Assembly: GCA_035512595.1 (NCBI GenBank)
Contig: DATKDU010000513.1
Coordinates: 1 to 39,877, forward strand
From: DATKDU01 sp035512595
GTDB lineage: Bacteria; Planctomycetota; Planctomycetia; Pirellulales; Pirellulaceae
Length of the DNA stretch: 39,877 bases
Direction: 5' to 3'
How positions within the stretch are numbered: the stretch's first letter is position 1; every line of letters begins with the position of its first letter. Both the position numbers and the translations under genes were made by a program. The notes beneath the pieces are model-generated. The model did not search any database. It had not been told where the DNA came from and saw only the letters and a list, made by a program, of their open reading frames with translations. Below, piece after piece: positions 9,041-16,847 of this stretch.

Positions 9041-9640
9041 CTATACGGCGGGGCCGAACGGTTCCGCTACTAGCTCCCGTGGCGAGGCCAGCGACTGCTC
9101 CAGCGCATTGAGTTCGCGGAAGGCGGACATACCGGTCCACATGCAATACAGCGCAAAGGCGTGGAAGGCGATGCTCATCCAGTCCTGGATTAACAGGTAC
9201 AGCGCGCCGTCGAGGAAGTACAGCCCCATGCCAATCGCCATGACGGCCGTGTAGCGCTTCGCTGACATCCACCCGAACAGGGCCACGATGGCGCTCACGA
9301 ACAGGCTGAATGCGACGGCGATAATCTGCAACGTGAGAGCGGCCTCCGGCGCTTGCTGAGCAAACCCCGCGGCCATGCCGCTGGCCAGCAGGGTGATTCC
9401 CAGTCCAATGACGAAATGAGTCTCCCCGCCGCCAAGGATGATGAGCGAGGTCACCAGCGACAGTGCCGCGACCCAATAGAACCAGTGCGCCCCGTTCTTC
9501 CCCTGCGCCATGAGCGCAGCAATCCGGTTGGCCAGAATCTGCTGCTCCGCTTCCGCCGGATCGAACGCTTCTGCGGATTCCGCCTGCGGCGGTGCATCCT
9601 CGGCATTTCTCAGCGACGGCTGTGGCAGCGGCGCGGACAT
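9041..9640 (-). CDS. Four-helix membrane protein, unknown
   Basis: A 199-residue protein. Its ATG at 9640 is preceded by GAGGA. The N-terminus is acidic and cytoplasmic (FDPAEAEQQILANRIAALMA), followed by about four to five hydrophobic segments between residues 52 and 175. The short C-terminal tail ends PFGPAV. No catalytic motif is visible. It is a single-gene unit facing the preceding gene tail to tail. Confidence 0.75.
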   Translation of the reverse strand: MSAPLPQPSLRNAEDAPPQAESAEAFDPAEAEQQILANRIAALMAQGKNGAHWFYWVAALSLVTSLIILGGGETHFVIGLGITLLASGMAAGFAQQAPEAALTLQIIAVAFSLFVSAIVALFGWMSAKRYTAVMAIGMGLYFLDGALYLLIQDWMSIAFHAFALYCMWTGMSAFRELNALEQSLASPRELVAEPFGPAV

Positions 9641-9944
9641 ATCTCATTCCTCGTACGAAGGTTGTTTTCGTTCCGATTCACCCGCCTCGACGGTTGGCAT
9701 TCTGGCAAATTTACGATCACAAAGCAAACGTGACGGCCCCTGGCTCCGTCCCCTGACTCTGCCCCCTGACTGCCGCGGGCGGCGGTTTCTATAATCGCGG
9801 CTCACGCTTACGCTGCTCCTTCGTCCCGCGCTGCTTCCGGGCCATGTAAATCCACGAATTGACGGCTGGATCACTCGCGGGTCCGCACGTGCAAGATGTC
9901 CTTGGCGCGCTTCTCAGGTTCTTGGGATTTGCTGCCTTCCACGG
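9641..9944. other. Intergenic stretch with 13-bp degenerate tandem repeat
   Basis: No credible gene. Three 12-13 base units sit at 9737-9774: CCCCTGGCTCCGT, CCCCTGACTCTGC and CCCCTGACTGCC. A TATAAT at 9790-9795 with CTGACT at 9766-9771 and an 18-base spacer resembles a promoter on the plus strand, but no plus-strand gene follows. The rest holds nothing recognisable. Confidence 0.6.
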
Positions 9945-12125
9945 CTACTCCTCCCCCTTCCACGCTTCCTCCCGCCCCACCGGCGGCTTGAGGTCGTAGC
10001 GGCGGATCTTGCGGTCGAGGGTCGAGCGCTCGACCCCCAGGATCACCGCCGTGCGGCTCTTGTTCCAACCCGTGGCCTTGAGCGTGGCGTGGATGTGCCG
10101 CTTCTCGACCTCGTCCAGCGAGACGGGCTGGTAGGTGCTCTTGGGCGCCGGGACTTCGTTCGATTCACTGAGGATCGCCAGGTTGGACAGGTGCAGGTCC
10201 TCGGTTTCGATGAACTCGGCGCGGGCCAGCACGACCGCCCGCTCGACCACGTTCTTCAGCTCGCGGATGTTTCCCGGCCAGCGATACTGCTGGAGCCGGA
10301 ACAGGGCGTCGGGAGAAAATCCGCGCAGCTTCCGCCCCGTCTCGGCATTGAACTTGTCGAGAAAGTAATTGGCCAGCTCGACGATGTCCTCCGGCCGCTT
10401 GCGGAGCGGCGGGACGTAAATCTCCACGACGTGCAGCCGGAAATACAAGTCGCGGCGGAAGTGCCCCTCGGCCACCGCTTTTTCCAGGTCGCGGTTGGTG
10501 GCGGCAATCACGCGGACATCGACCTTGATCGGCTGACTGCCGCCGACGCGCTCGAAGGGATGCCCTTCCAGCACGCGGAGGAATTTGGCCTGGATCGGAG
10601 AGCTCATCTCGCCGATTTCGTCGAGCATGAGGGTCCCTTGATGGGCCGCTTCGAACTTGCCGATTTTTCGCTCGGTCGCGCCGGTGAAGGCGCCCCGCTC
10701 GTGGCCGAAGAGCTCGCTTTCCAGGAGCGTTTCGGAGAGGGCGGCGCAGTTGAGGCAGACGAACGGCCCCTTCTTCCGCGGGCTGGCATAGTGCATGGCG
10801 CGGGCCACCAGCTCCTTGCCGACGCCGCTTTCCCCGCGGATGAGGACGGTCGCCCGGCTGGGAGCGGCGCGGGCGATCTGGTGCTGCACGGCCTCCAGCA
10901 CCGGGCTGGCGCCGATCAGCGAGATTTCTGCGCCGAGCTGCTTGCGGAGCTGGACGATCTCGTTCTGCGTCTGCGACAGGTTCTCGGCCAGCTCCTGCTG
11001 CCGGTGGAGGTTCTTGAGCGCCAGGGCGACGTTATCGGCCACGGCCAGCGTGAACTCGAGGTCGTCCGGATCGGGAATTCGCGTGTCCTGCGTGGAGTAG
11101 GTATGGATCAGGCCGATGACCCGTTTCTCCTGGCGGATCGGGGCGCAGATCACGCTCGTGGCCAGAATGTCCCCCTTGCTGTCGCGGCCTCCAAGGCTGG
11201 AGTCCCCTTCGATGTTGCGGGCCAGCACCGCCTCGCCGTCGCGGAGCACGGTGGAGACGAGGAACTGCGACAGCTTGTGGTAGCTCGGCTCGATGTCAGT
11301 CCGCGAAGCGACCATCTGCAAATCGGCGAGGCTCGTCGAGCCTTCCTTGCCGCGCGGCAGCAGCCACACAGCCCCCGCATCGACCTGCGTGCTGTCGAAG
11401 ATGCCGTTAAGCGCCAGGTGCGCCACGGAAGCGATGTCGTTTTGGCTTCCCAGCTCGAAGGCGATCTTGCAGAGCTTGGTGGCGGCCTGGCCGATCTTGG
11501 GGAGGCCGAAGTCGGTCGGCATCGCGCCGAGAAATCGCGTCTGACCGCGGCGATGGGTGATGTTGGGAGGCTCTTCCGCGGACAACACGCTCGAGTCGGC
11601 GATCTCGCCGGTTTCCGCCAAGGCAGGGCGGCCTGCCACGGTGACGTCTTCTTCTCCGGCGGTGAGCAGCGGCGGCGACGTGGCGGCTGTGTCGGCGAAC
11701 GCCGTGGCGAGGTCTTCCACAAACGCGAGCTGACACTGGGCGATGCGAATGACGTCGCCGGGAGTCAGCGGATTGTCGCCCCGCACCTGCTTGGCGCCGA
11801 TGAAGGTGCCGTTGCGGCTTTCCAGGTCGCGGAGGGTCCACTGGCCGCGGGTCACGAACAACTCGGCGTGATTGCGGCTGGCCCGCTCGTCCTTGACGAC
11901 GATCTGGTTGGTGGCCGCCCGGCCGATGGAGACCGTCCGCCCCGGAACGAGACGGAATACGTCCGTCCACTTTGTCCCTTCGCGGATGACCAGATAGGCG
12001 AGCATGGACAGGCGGGCAAACTCCCCAGTGGGGCCGGCGGAGGACGCACCCTCCGCGCGGGCGGGCTGAATGGTTCCGGAATGAGAACGGGCGGAGGACC
12101 GTGGCGGCGCTGGACCCTGGGGCAT
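9945..12125 (-). CDS. Sigma54-dependent activator with FHA, GAF, AAA+ and Fis domains
   Basis: A bacterial enhancer-binding protein that remodels sigma54 RNA polymerase. ATG 12125 is preferred over a GTG at 12146 because GAGGGGG precedes it. Numbering from that ATG (726 residues): FHA domain about 41-135 (SIGRAATNQIVVKDERASRNHAEL, DLESRNGTFIG), which would read a phosphothreonine partner; GAF domain about 190-350; AAA+ domain with Walker A GESGVGKE at 431-438, the sigma54-contacting GAFTGA loop near 477, Walker B LDEIGEM, and RWPGNIRELKN; then a Fis-type helix-turn-helix at the C-terminus (ATGWNKSRTAVILGVERSTL). FHA input implies control by a Ser/Thr kinase, which planctomycetes have in number. 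No sigma54 target was identified nearby. Confidence 0.95.
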   Translation of the reverse strand: MPQGPAPPRSSARSHSGTIQPARAEGASSAGPTGEFARLSMLAYLVIREGTKWTDVFRLVPGRTVSIGRAATNQIVVKDERASRNHAELFVTRGQWTLRDLESRNGTFIGAKQVRGDNPLTPGDVIRIAQCQLAFVEDLATAFADTAATSPPLLTAGEEDVTVAGRPALAETGEIADSSVLSAEEPPNITHRRGQTRFLGAMPTDFGLPKIGQAATKLCKIAFELGSQNDIASVAHLALNGIFDSTQVDAGAVWLLPRGKEGSTSLADLQMVASRTDIEPSYHKLSQFLVSTVLRDGEAVLARNIEGDSSLGGRDSKGDILATSVICAPIRQEKRVIGLIHTYSTQDTRIPDPDDLEFTLAVADNVALALKNLHRQQELAENLSQTQNEIVQLRKQLGAEISLIGASPVLEAVQHQIARAAPSRATVLIRGESGVGKELVARAMHYASPRKKGPFVCLNCAALSETLLESELFGHERGAFTGATERKIGKFEAAHQGTLMLDEIGEMSSPIQAKFLRVLEGHPFERVGGSQPIKVDVRVIAATNRDLEKAVAEGHFRRDLYFRLHVVEIYVPPLRKRPEDIVELANYFLDKFNAETGRKLRGFSPDALFRLQQYRWPGNIRELKNVVERAVVLARAEFIETEDLHLSNLAILSESNEVPAPKSTYQPVSLDEVEKRHIHATLKATGWNKSRTAVILGVERSTLDRKIRRYDLKPPVGREEAWKGEE

Positions 12126-12524
12126 GCGCCGCCCCCTCTGTAACACCTTATCTTGACGGGGTTAGCGGCTGCAAGTGTAGGAATTGCGGATTGCAGATTG
12201 CGGATTTTGGTGCTGTGCCGCGGTTGACCTCCTCAATCCGCAATCCCCAATCCCCAATCCGCAATACATTCCCCCTTTTTTCTCCATTTCTTGCAATCGC
12301 CCAGGGCGGTAGCTATCCTTAACTACTCAGGGGCGCTGGGATTCAGGGATTTCCGTAGGCACCCGCCACGTTCGGTCCTCGTGGTTGGCGCCGATTGGTT
12401 CAACCAGCGTGATTGGCTTTCCTTGTTCATGACACCGCGCCGCGGCAGCGACCTTCCTGCGGGAAGAGCGTCCTGCTCTGCGGCGCAACCCTGAGTGCCG
12501 GCACCGATTCCTTGGAGATTGTCT
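12126..12524. other. Intergenic stretch with heptamer arrays, likely divergent promoter region
   Basis: This space between two divergent genes must hold both promoters, but none could be fixed from sequence. It contains ATTGCGG-type heptamers at 12183-12203 and AATCCGC/AATCCCC heptamers at 12235-12262 in opposite orientation, so the two arrays can pair across a 30-base loop. The part from 12300 to 12500 shows no gene. Confidence 0.7.
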
Positions 12525-13877
12525 ATGTCGCAGCGAACGATGCATTCTCACGTGGCCCTCCGGTGGGTCCTGGCCGCTCTCATCGCGCTGGCCCCCAGCG
12601 TCTCGTGGGGCGGCGGCAACCAACACGGCTTCGGATTCCGCTCCGTCGGCGGCGTGCTGATCGATGCCGAGGGGGTGGTCGGCGAGCCCACCGTCAAGGA
12701 GATGGACCTGACCCGCAAGCGGATCATGGATGAGTTCAAGGAGGCTGCCGCCGACCTGGCGCAGCCGGTCGAGCTGCGAATGTTCTCCCTGCGGGCCGCC
12801 GAGGAGGCGATGGCCAAGGCCGATGCCGAGCTGGCCTACCAGCTTCCGGATGAAATCAAGTACATGGCGGGGCTCCAGCGGATTCAATATGTCTTCGTGT
12901 ATCCGGAGCAGAAGGACGTCGTCCTGGCCGGTCCCGGCGAAGGTTGGAAGATCGACGCCAAGGGGAACCGCGTCGGCGTGACGACCGGCCGCCCGGTTCT
13001 CCGCATCGAGGATTTTATTTTGGCCATGCGGACCGTGGAGAGCGCTCGCCAAGGCGGCATCAGCGTCTCCATCGATCCGACCGCCGAAGGGCGGCAGCGG
13101 CTCGACAAGCTGATCGGCGGCGTGCGCGAGTTCAAGCCCGCCATCCTCGAGGCCATCGAGAAGGCCCTCGGACCGCAGGTCGTGAGCATCCGCGGCATTC
13201 CCGAGACGAGCCACTTTGCCCGCACGCTGGTCGCCAGCGACTACAAGATGAAGCGGATCGCCATGAAGCTCCAGCCGTCCCCCGTGAAGGGGCTGACCAG
13301 CTACATCGACCTGCTCACCACCGCTCCCGACAATATGATGCCGCGGTGGTGGATGGCCTGCAACTACGAGCCGATCGCCAAGAGCAAGGATGGGCTGGCC
13401 TGGGAAATTCGCGGCCAGGGGATCAAGGTCATGACCGAGGACGAGCTGGTGAATGCCGACGGGACGGTGAAGGGAACCGGCAAGGCGAACCCTGCGGCTC
13501 AAGCGTGGGCCGACCAGATGACCGAGAAGTTCGACGAGCTGGCGGTCAAGGAGCCGATCTTCGGCGAGCTGCGGAACCTGTTCGATTTCAGCGTCGTCGC
13601 GGCCCTGATCGCCAAGGAAGATTTACTCACCAAGGCGAATTGCCCGCTGCCGACGATGGCCGATTCGGCGAGCGGCCTGGGGGTGACGAGCTGGGTCGCT
13701 CCGCGGTTCGTCGATACGCAGTGCGGCGCGACGAAGAAGGGGCGCAACTTCATCATCACCGCTTCCGGCGGCGTGGAGATCACGTCCTGGCAGGTGGCCG
13801 ATAAGACGGTCGAATCGGCCGAGGTCGAAGTCGTTCGCAGCAAGGCGACGCCGAAAGGGACGGGCCTTTACTGGTAA
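12525..13877 (+). CDS. DUF1598 secreted protein
   Basis: A 450-residue exported protein of DUF1598, a family that appears confined to Planctomycetes; function unknown. ATG 12525 has GGAG at 12514-12517 and begins a signal peptide with hydrophobic core ALRWVLAALIALAPSVSWG. The recognisable family parts are the N-terminal GVLIDAEGVV, the central SYIDLLTTAPDNMMPRWWMACNYEPI, and the C-terminal TQCGATKKGRNFIITASGGVEI. The mature protein is soluble with no second membrane segment. A terminator-like hairpin follows directly, so the gene is probably its own unit. Confidence 0.9.
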   Translation: MSQRTMHSHVALRWVLAALIALAPSVSWGGGNQHGFGFRSVGGVLIDAEGVVGEPTVKEMDLTRKRIMDEFKEAAADLAQPVELRMFSLRAAEEAMAKADAELAYQLPDEIKYMAGLQRIQYVFVYPEQKDVVLAGPGEGWKIDAKGNRVGVTTGRPVLRIEDFILAMRTVESARQGGISVSIDPTAEGRQRLDKLIGGVREFKPAILEAIEKALGPQVVSIRGIPETSHFARTLVASDYKMKRIAMKLQPSPVKGLTSYIDLLTTAPDNMMPRWWMACNYEPIAKSKDGLAWEIRGQGIKVMTEDELVNADGTVKGTGKANPAAQAWADQMTEKFDELAVKEPIFGELRNLFDFSVVAALIAKEDLLTKANCPLPTMADSASGLGVTSWVAPRFVDTQCGATKKGRNFIITASGGVEITSWQVADKTVESAEVEVVRSKATPKGTGLYW

Positions 13878-13905
13878 CTGAGTAACTCGCCCAATTGATC
13901 TTCGC

Positions 13906-13948
13906 AGCAAGCCGGTCGTCTAACTGCGTCCGGCTTGCTGTGTTTCTT
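13906..13948 (+). terminator. Rho-independent-like terminator after the DUF1598 gene
   Basis: AGCAAGCCGG (13906-13915) pairs perfectly with CCGGCTTGCT (13930-13939) around a 14-base loop, and GTGTTTCTT follows. It lies 29 bases past the DUF1598 stop in the right orientation. Confidence 0.65.
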
Positions 13949-14022
13949 GGCCTGCGAAGCCGTGGAATAACGAATCTGCTGGAAAGCGAACTCCTCGGTC
14001 AATGCGACCTGCTTCGTTTTCG

Positions 14023-14103
14023 CACAGAGGCTCGGAGGCGCAGAGGCACGGAGAAAACTCTGTATTCTTCTGCTCAGTGCCTCCGAGTCTCCGTGCCTCC
14101 GTG
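14023..14103. repeat. Octamer-period inverted repeat
   Basis: The left arm (14023-14053) consists of 8-base units CACAGAGG, CTCGGAGG, CGCAGAGG and CACGGAG. The right arm (14073-14103) consists of CTCAGTGC, CTCCGAGT, CTCCGTGC and CTCCGTG. The arms are approximate reverse complements over 31 bases with a 19-base loop. The surrounding 13878-14206 space has no gene other than the terminator. Confidence 0.8.
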
Positions 14104-14206
14104 CAAGAATCGACCAACTCCGGCGAAACCTGGATGCCAGACGAACGGTGAGTTATATTACCCCTCGCGCCCTCCTTCGCATGACTCATTTCGCAGGAAC
14201 CTCGAC

Positions 14207-15190
14207 ATGAATACGCCCCGCCTCTTCACTTCCGACCGCCGTTTCTTTCTCGCCGCGAGTGCCGCTGCCGGAGCCGCCGCCCTGACTGGCCGATTGCACG
14301 CCGAGGACAAGCCCGCCGAACCCTTCAAGATTTCGCTCGCCCAGTGGTCGCTCCACCGGACGCTTCGATCCGGAAAGCTCGACAACCTGGACTTTGCGAA
14401 AGCCTCGAAAGAAGACTTCGGCATCAGTGCCATCGAGTTCGTCAATCAGTTCTTCAAGGACAAGGCCAAGGACGAAAAGTATCTGGCCGATCTTAAGCAC
14501 CGGGCTGATGATCTAGGCGTGAAGATGCTGCTGATCATGTGCGACGGCGAAGGGGCGCTCGGCGATCCCGATGAAGCCAAGCGGACGCAGGCAGTGGAGA
14601 ACCACTACAAGTGGTGCGAGGCGGCGAAGTTCCTCGGCTGCCATTCGATCCGCGTCAACGCCCAGTCGCGCGGCGGCTTCGAGGAATCGCAGAAGCTCGC
14701 GGCGGATGGATTGCGGCGACTATCTGAGTTCGGGGCCGAGCACGGACTGAACGTGATCGTCGAGAACCACGGCGGTTTGTCTTCCAACGGCAAATGGCTC
14801 GCCGGCGTGATGAAGCTCGTGAACCGCCCCAACTGCGGCACGCTGCCGGACTTCGGCAACTTCCGCGTGGCGCAGGGTGAAGAGTACGACCGCTACCAGG
14901 GGGTCGATGAGCTGATGCCGTTTGCCAAGGCGGTCAGCGCCAAGAGCCACGACTTCGACGAAGCGGGGAACGAAACCCGCACCGACTACGAGCGGATGAT
15001 GGACATCGTGGTCAACAAGCACAGCTACCACGGCTACTGCGGCATCGAGTACGAAGGCTCCAAGCTCAGCGAGCCGGACGGAATCAAGGCGACGAAGAAG
15101 CTGCTGGAGCGCGTGCGGACGGAAATGGCGAAGGTGAGCCAGCGAGCAAAGACAGACAAGCTGTTTGATGTTCCCGATCGCGTGAAGTAG
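14207..15190 (+). CDS. Tat-exported sugar phosphate isomerase/epimerase-like TIM barrel
   Basis: A 327-residue protein of the xylose isomerase-like TIM barrel superfamily (AP endonuclease 2 fold). ATG 14207 has AGGA at 14195-14198. The N-terminus is a twin-arginine signal (SDRRFFLAASAAAGAAAL), so it is folded in the cytoplasm and exported. Likely metal ligands are Glu in VIVENHGG, Asp in LPDFGNF, His in AKSHDF and Glu in GIEYEG. Such proteins are abundant in planctomycetes and most have no proven substrate. It stands alone between two non-coding stretches. Confidence 0.9.
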   Translation: MNTPRLFTSDRRFFLAASAAAGAAALTGRLHAEDKPAEPFKISLAQWSLHRTLRSGKLDNLDFAKASKEDFGISAIEFVNQFFKDKAKDEKYLADLKHRADDLGVKMLLIMCDGEGALGDPDEAKRTQAVENHYKWCEAAKFLGCHSIRVNAQSRGGFEESQKLAADGLRRLSEFGAEHGLNVIVENHGGLSSNGKWLAGVMKLVNRPNCGTLPDFGNFRVAQGEEYDRYQGVDELMPFAKAVSAKSHDFDEAGNETRTDYERMMDIVVNKHSYHGYCGIEYEGSKLSEPDGIKATKKLLERVRTEMAKVSQRAKTDKLFDVPDRVK

Positions 15191-15200
15191 CAGCGCCGAA

Positions 15201-15518
15201 TCAGCGAATATCGCTGCTGCCGTAGTCCCAGTGGAACCGCGTCTTTTCCTTGCTCCGCTTGCGGGCTGCATCGAGTACAGCCCCAATCGGCAGCGGGTGG
15301 TCGAACGTCTCGCTCCCCAGACTGCGCAGCAAGTACCCCTCCGCTTCCAAGAGGTCGAACTTCCCCACTTCGATCGCCCCCGAGCCCTGCGAATCGATGA
15401 TGTTGGAGTCACCCCCTTCGTCGATCAGCTTGACCGCGTTGCCAATCGCCTCGCCCAGCGTGTCGTAAAGACGTTCGGTAACGCCGGTCTTTCGGTTTTG
15501 GACGATGTAGCGGAGCAC
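15201..15518 (-). CDS. Small hypothetical protein
   Basis: A 105-residue protein starting at GTG 15518. An in-frame TAG lies four codons upstream, so no longer start exists. It begins LRYIVQNRKTGVTERLYDTL and contains a probable beta-hairpin plus helix, then a conserved-looking GKFDLLEAEGYLLRSLGSETFDHP. No signal peptide or membrane segment. No ribosome binding site is clear, which lowers confidence. It converges with the isomerase gene with 10 bases between the stops. Confidence 0.5.
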   Translation of the reverse strand: MLRYIVQNRKTGVTERLYDTLGEAIGNAVKLIDEGGDSNIIDSQGSGAIEVGKFDLLEAEGYLLRSLGSETFDHPLPIGAVLDAARKRSKEKTRFHWDYGSSDIR

Positions 15519-15760
15519 GAAGTAGCACTAGCCGGGCGGTTCATCGGGTCCCCTGGGAATTTTAGCCCTACTGGCGGAGGGACGCCATTGATTCTTGTGC
15601 CATCCTGGACCAGCGACGTCCCGAAAACCGGCCATTGCGGAGCGAGTCCAATAGTCCAATCTTCCTAAAGCGGCCCATCATTGCCTTTACGATCCGCCTC
15701 GATGGATGGTAGCAGATGCGATTCACTCGGAAGGTTCGCAGGGATTCATGCCGCCAGTGA

Positions 15761-16460
15761 TTATTTGATGCGCATCGGTGAAATTTCGCCCAGCGGCCAT
15801 GATTTCACCCCGTCGAAGTATTCGAAATTGGGCGGGTCAACAAACGGGATCACATCAAGCGGATCAGGAGCTCAGCCCCACAGGCCGCGCAGGCGCTCGT
15901 TTTCGGGTATGCCCAGCGGGAATTCCTGGCTGAACGGATGCTCGGCAATGCCGGCGAGCTCGCGGAGGGCCGTGTGGATGTGCTCGGGGCGGACGCGGAT
16001 GCCTTGCTCGGCGTTGAGGGCCAGCGCCCTCGGATCGATGGCCACCTGAAATTGCTTCTCGTTGGTGTAACCCGTGGAAATCGATCTCCAGCACGTCCTC
16101 GCCGCCGTGATCGAGCCCGCCGGTCACTTTCGCGACCAATCTGCTGGACTCGTCCCCTTCCTTGAGCTTTGCCATTCGCACGAACGCCTCGCGGTTGTTC
16201 CGCAGCGCGTCGGCCTTGCCGCTTCCCTGGCTCCGCTCCGGATCGCGCAGTACGAATTGGCTCTCCTCGGCATCGCCCCCTGCCTTATGGCAGGTCAGGC
16301 ACTTTTGCGAACCGACTTTCGCCCACACCTCGTCGGCAAAAAACCGATCGACTGCTGTGGCCCAGGGACGCTCACGACCCATTGGCAGCTCTTCCGTCCA
16401 GGCAAGCGCCCCAGGGGCCATCAGCGTTGCTAAGACAGCGAAGCGAAAACAGACTCGCAT
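15761..16460 (-). pseudogene. Planctomycete-type c-type cytochrome, frameshifted and with an in-frame stop
   Basis: The N-terminal part reads MRVCFRFAVLATLMAPGALA (signal peptide), then one haem motif in QKCLTCHKAGGDAEESQFVL, then KVTGGLDHGGEDVLEID. At 16075-16080 the frame is lost. Skipping one T restores coding text: STGYTNEKQFQVAIDPRALA, then IRVRPEHIHTALRELAGIAE, then ENERLRGLWG. That frame meets a TGA at 15872-15874, but sense continues past it (APDPLDVIPFVDPPNFEYFD, then GVKSWPLGEISPMRIK) to TAA at 15761. Repaired, it would be about 232 residues with a single c-type haem, exported. Either the gene is decaying or one or both lesions are sequence errors. It resembles cytochrome proteins often encoded next to DUF1501 genes, as here. 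Confidence 0.7.
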
Positions 16461-16847
16461 GGCAGGGCTCACCATGCGGGAAAAAGCAGGCGGGATCAGC
16501 ACTAGGGCAGGCTACCTAATGTTATAAGCTCCAGCAGCCTTTTCTGCACGGAAATTGCCCATCCGGCGGAACGACGACCGTGATGGGCCGTTCTGCGCGT
16601 CGGTCCCATCGCCCGAAGGAAGTGACACGGGTGGTGAAACCCTCCCCAACGCGAATTCTCACTTGCCGCAGTGAGACGGAGGCACGATAATCGCACCCTA
16701 GCAAGGTAGGTCGGCGACAGCCGCTGGCTTTCCGCCAACGCTCCACCCCGCCAATTTCACCCGCCACGCAAGACTGCCGCTGGTCAGGCACTTACTTCGG
16801 CTGGGCTTCGCCGCCTGGTACTGCTTACGTCCATCGGAAGGCCAGCC
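16461..16847. other. Intergenic stretch without recognised features
   Basis: Short open frames on both strands here have no ribosome binding site and no protein-like pattern. A 6-base hairpin near 16658 is too weak to call. The stretch should contain the promoters of the divergent cytochrome and DUF1501 genes. Confidence 0.5.

Noticed and set aside
8046..9647. 533-residue open frame on the minus strand
   Set aside because: It covers parts of two better-supported genes and its text changes character at their borders.
9766..9795. Promoter-like CTGACT and TATAAT on the plus strand
   Set aside because: It points into the 3' end of a minus-strand gene, and no plus-strand gene follows.
10089..12143. 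684-residue open frame antisense to the sigma54 activator
   Set aside because: Shadow frame of a GC-rich gene; low-complexity text with no family match.
15587..15604. 18-base near match to 31805-31822 (17 of 18 bases)
   Set aside because: A single match of this length is close to chance expectation in a 40-kb window and has no context in common.
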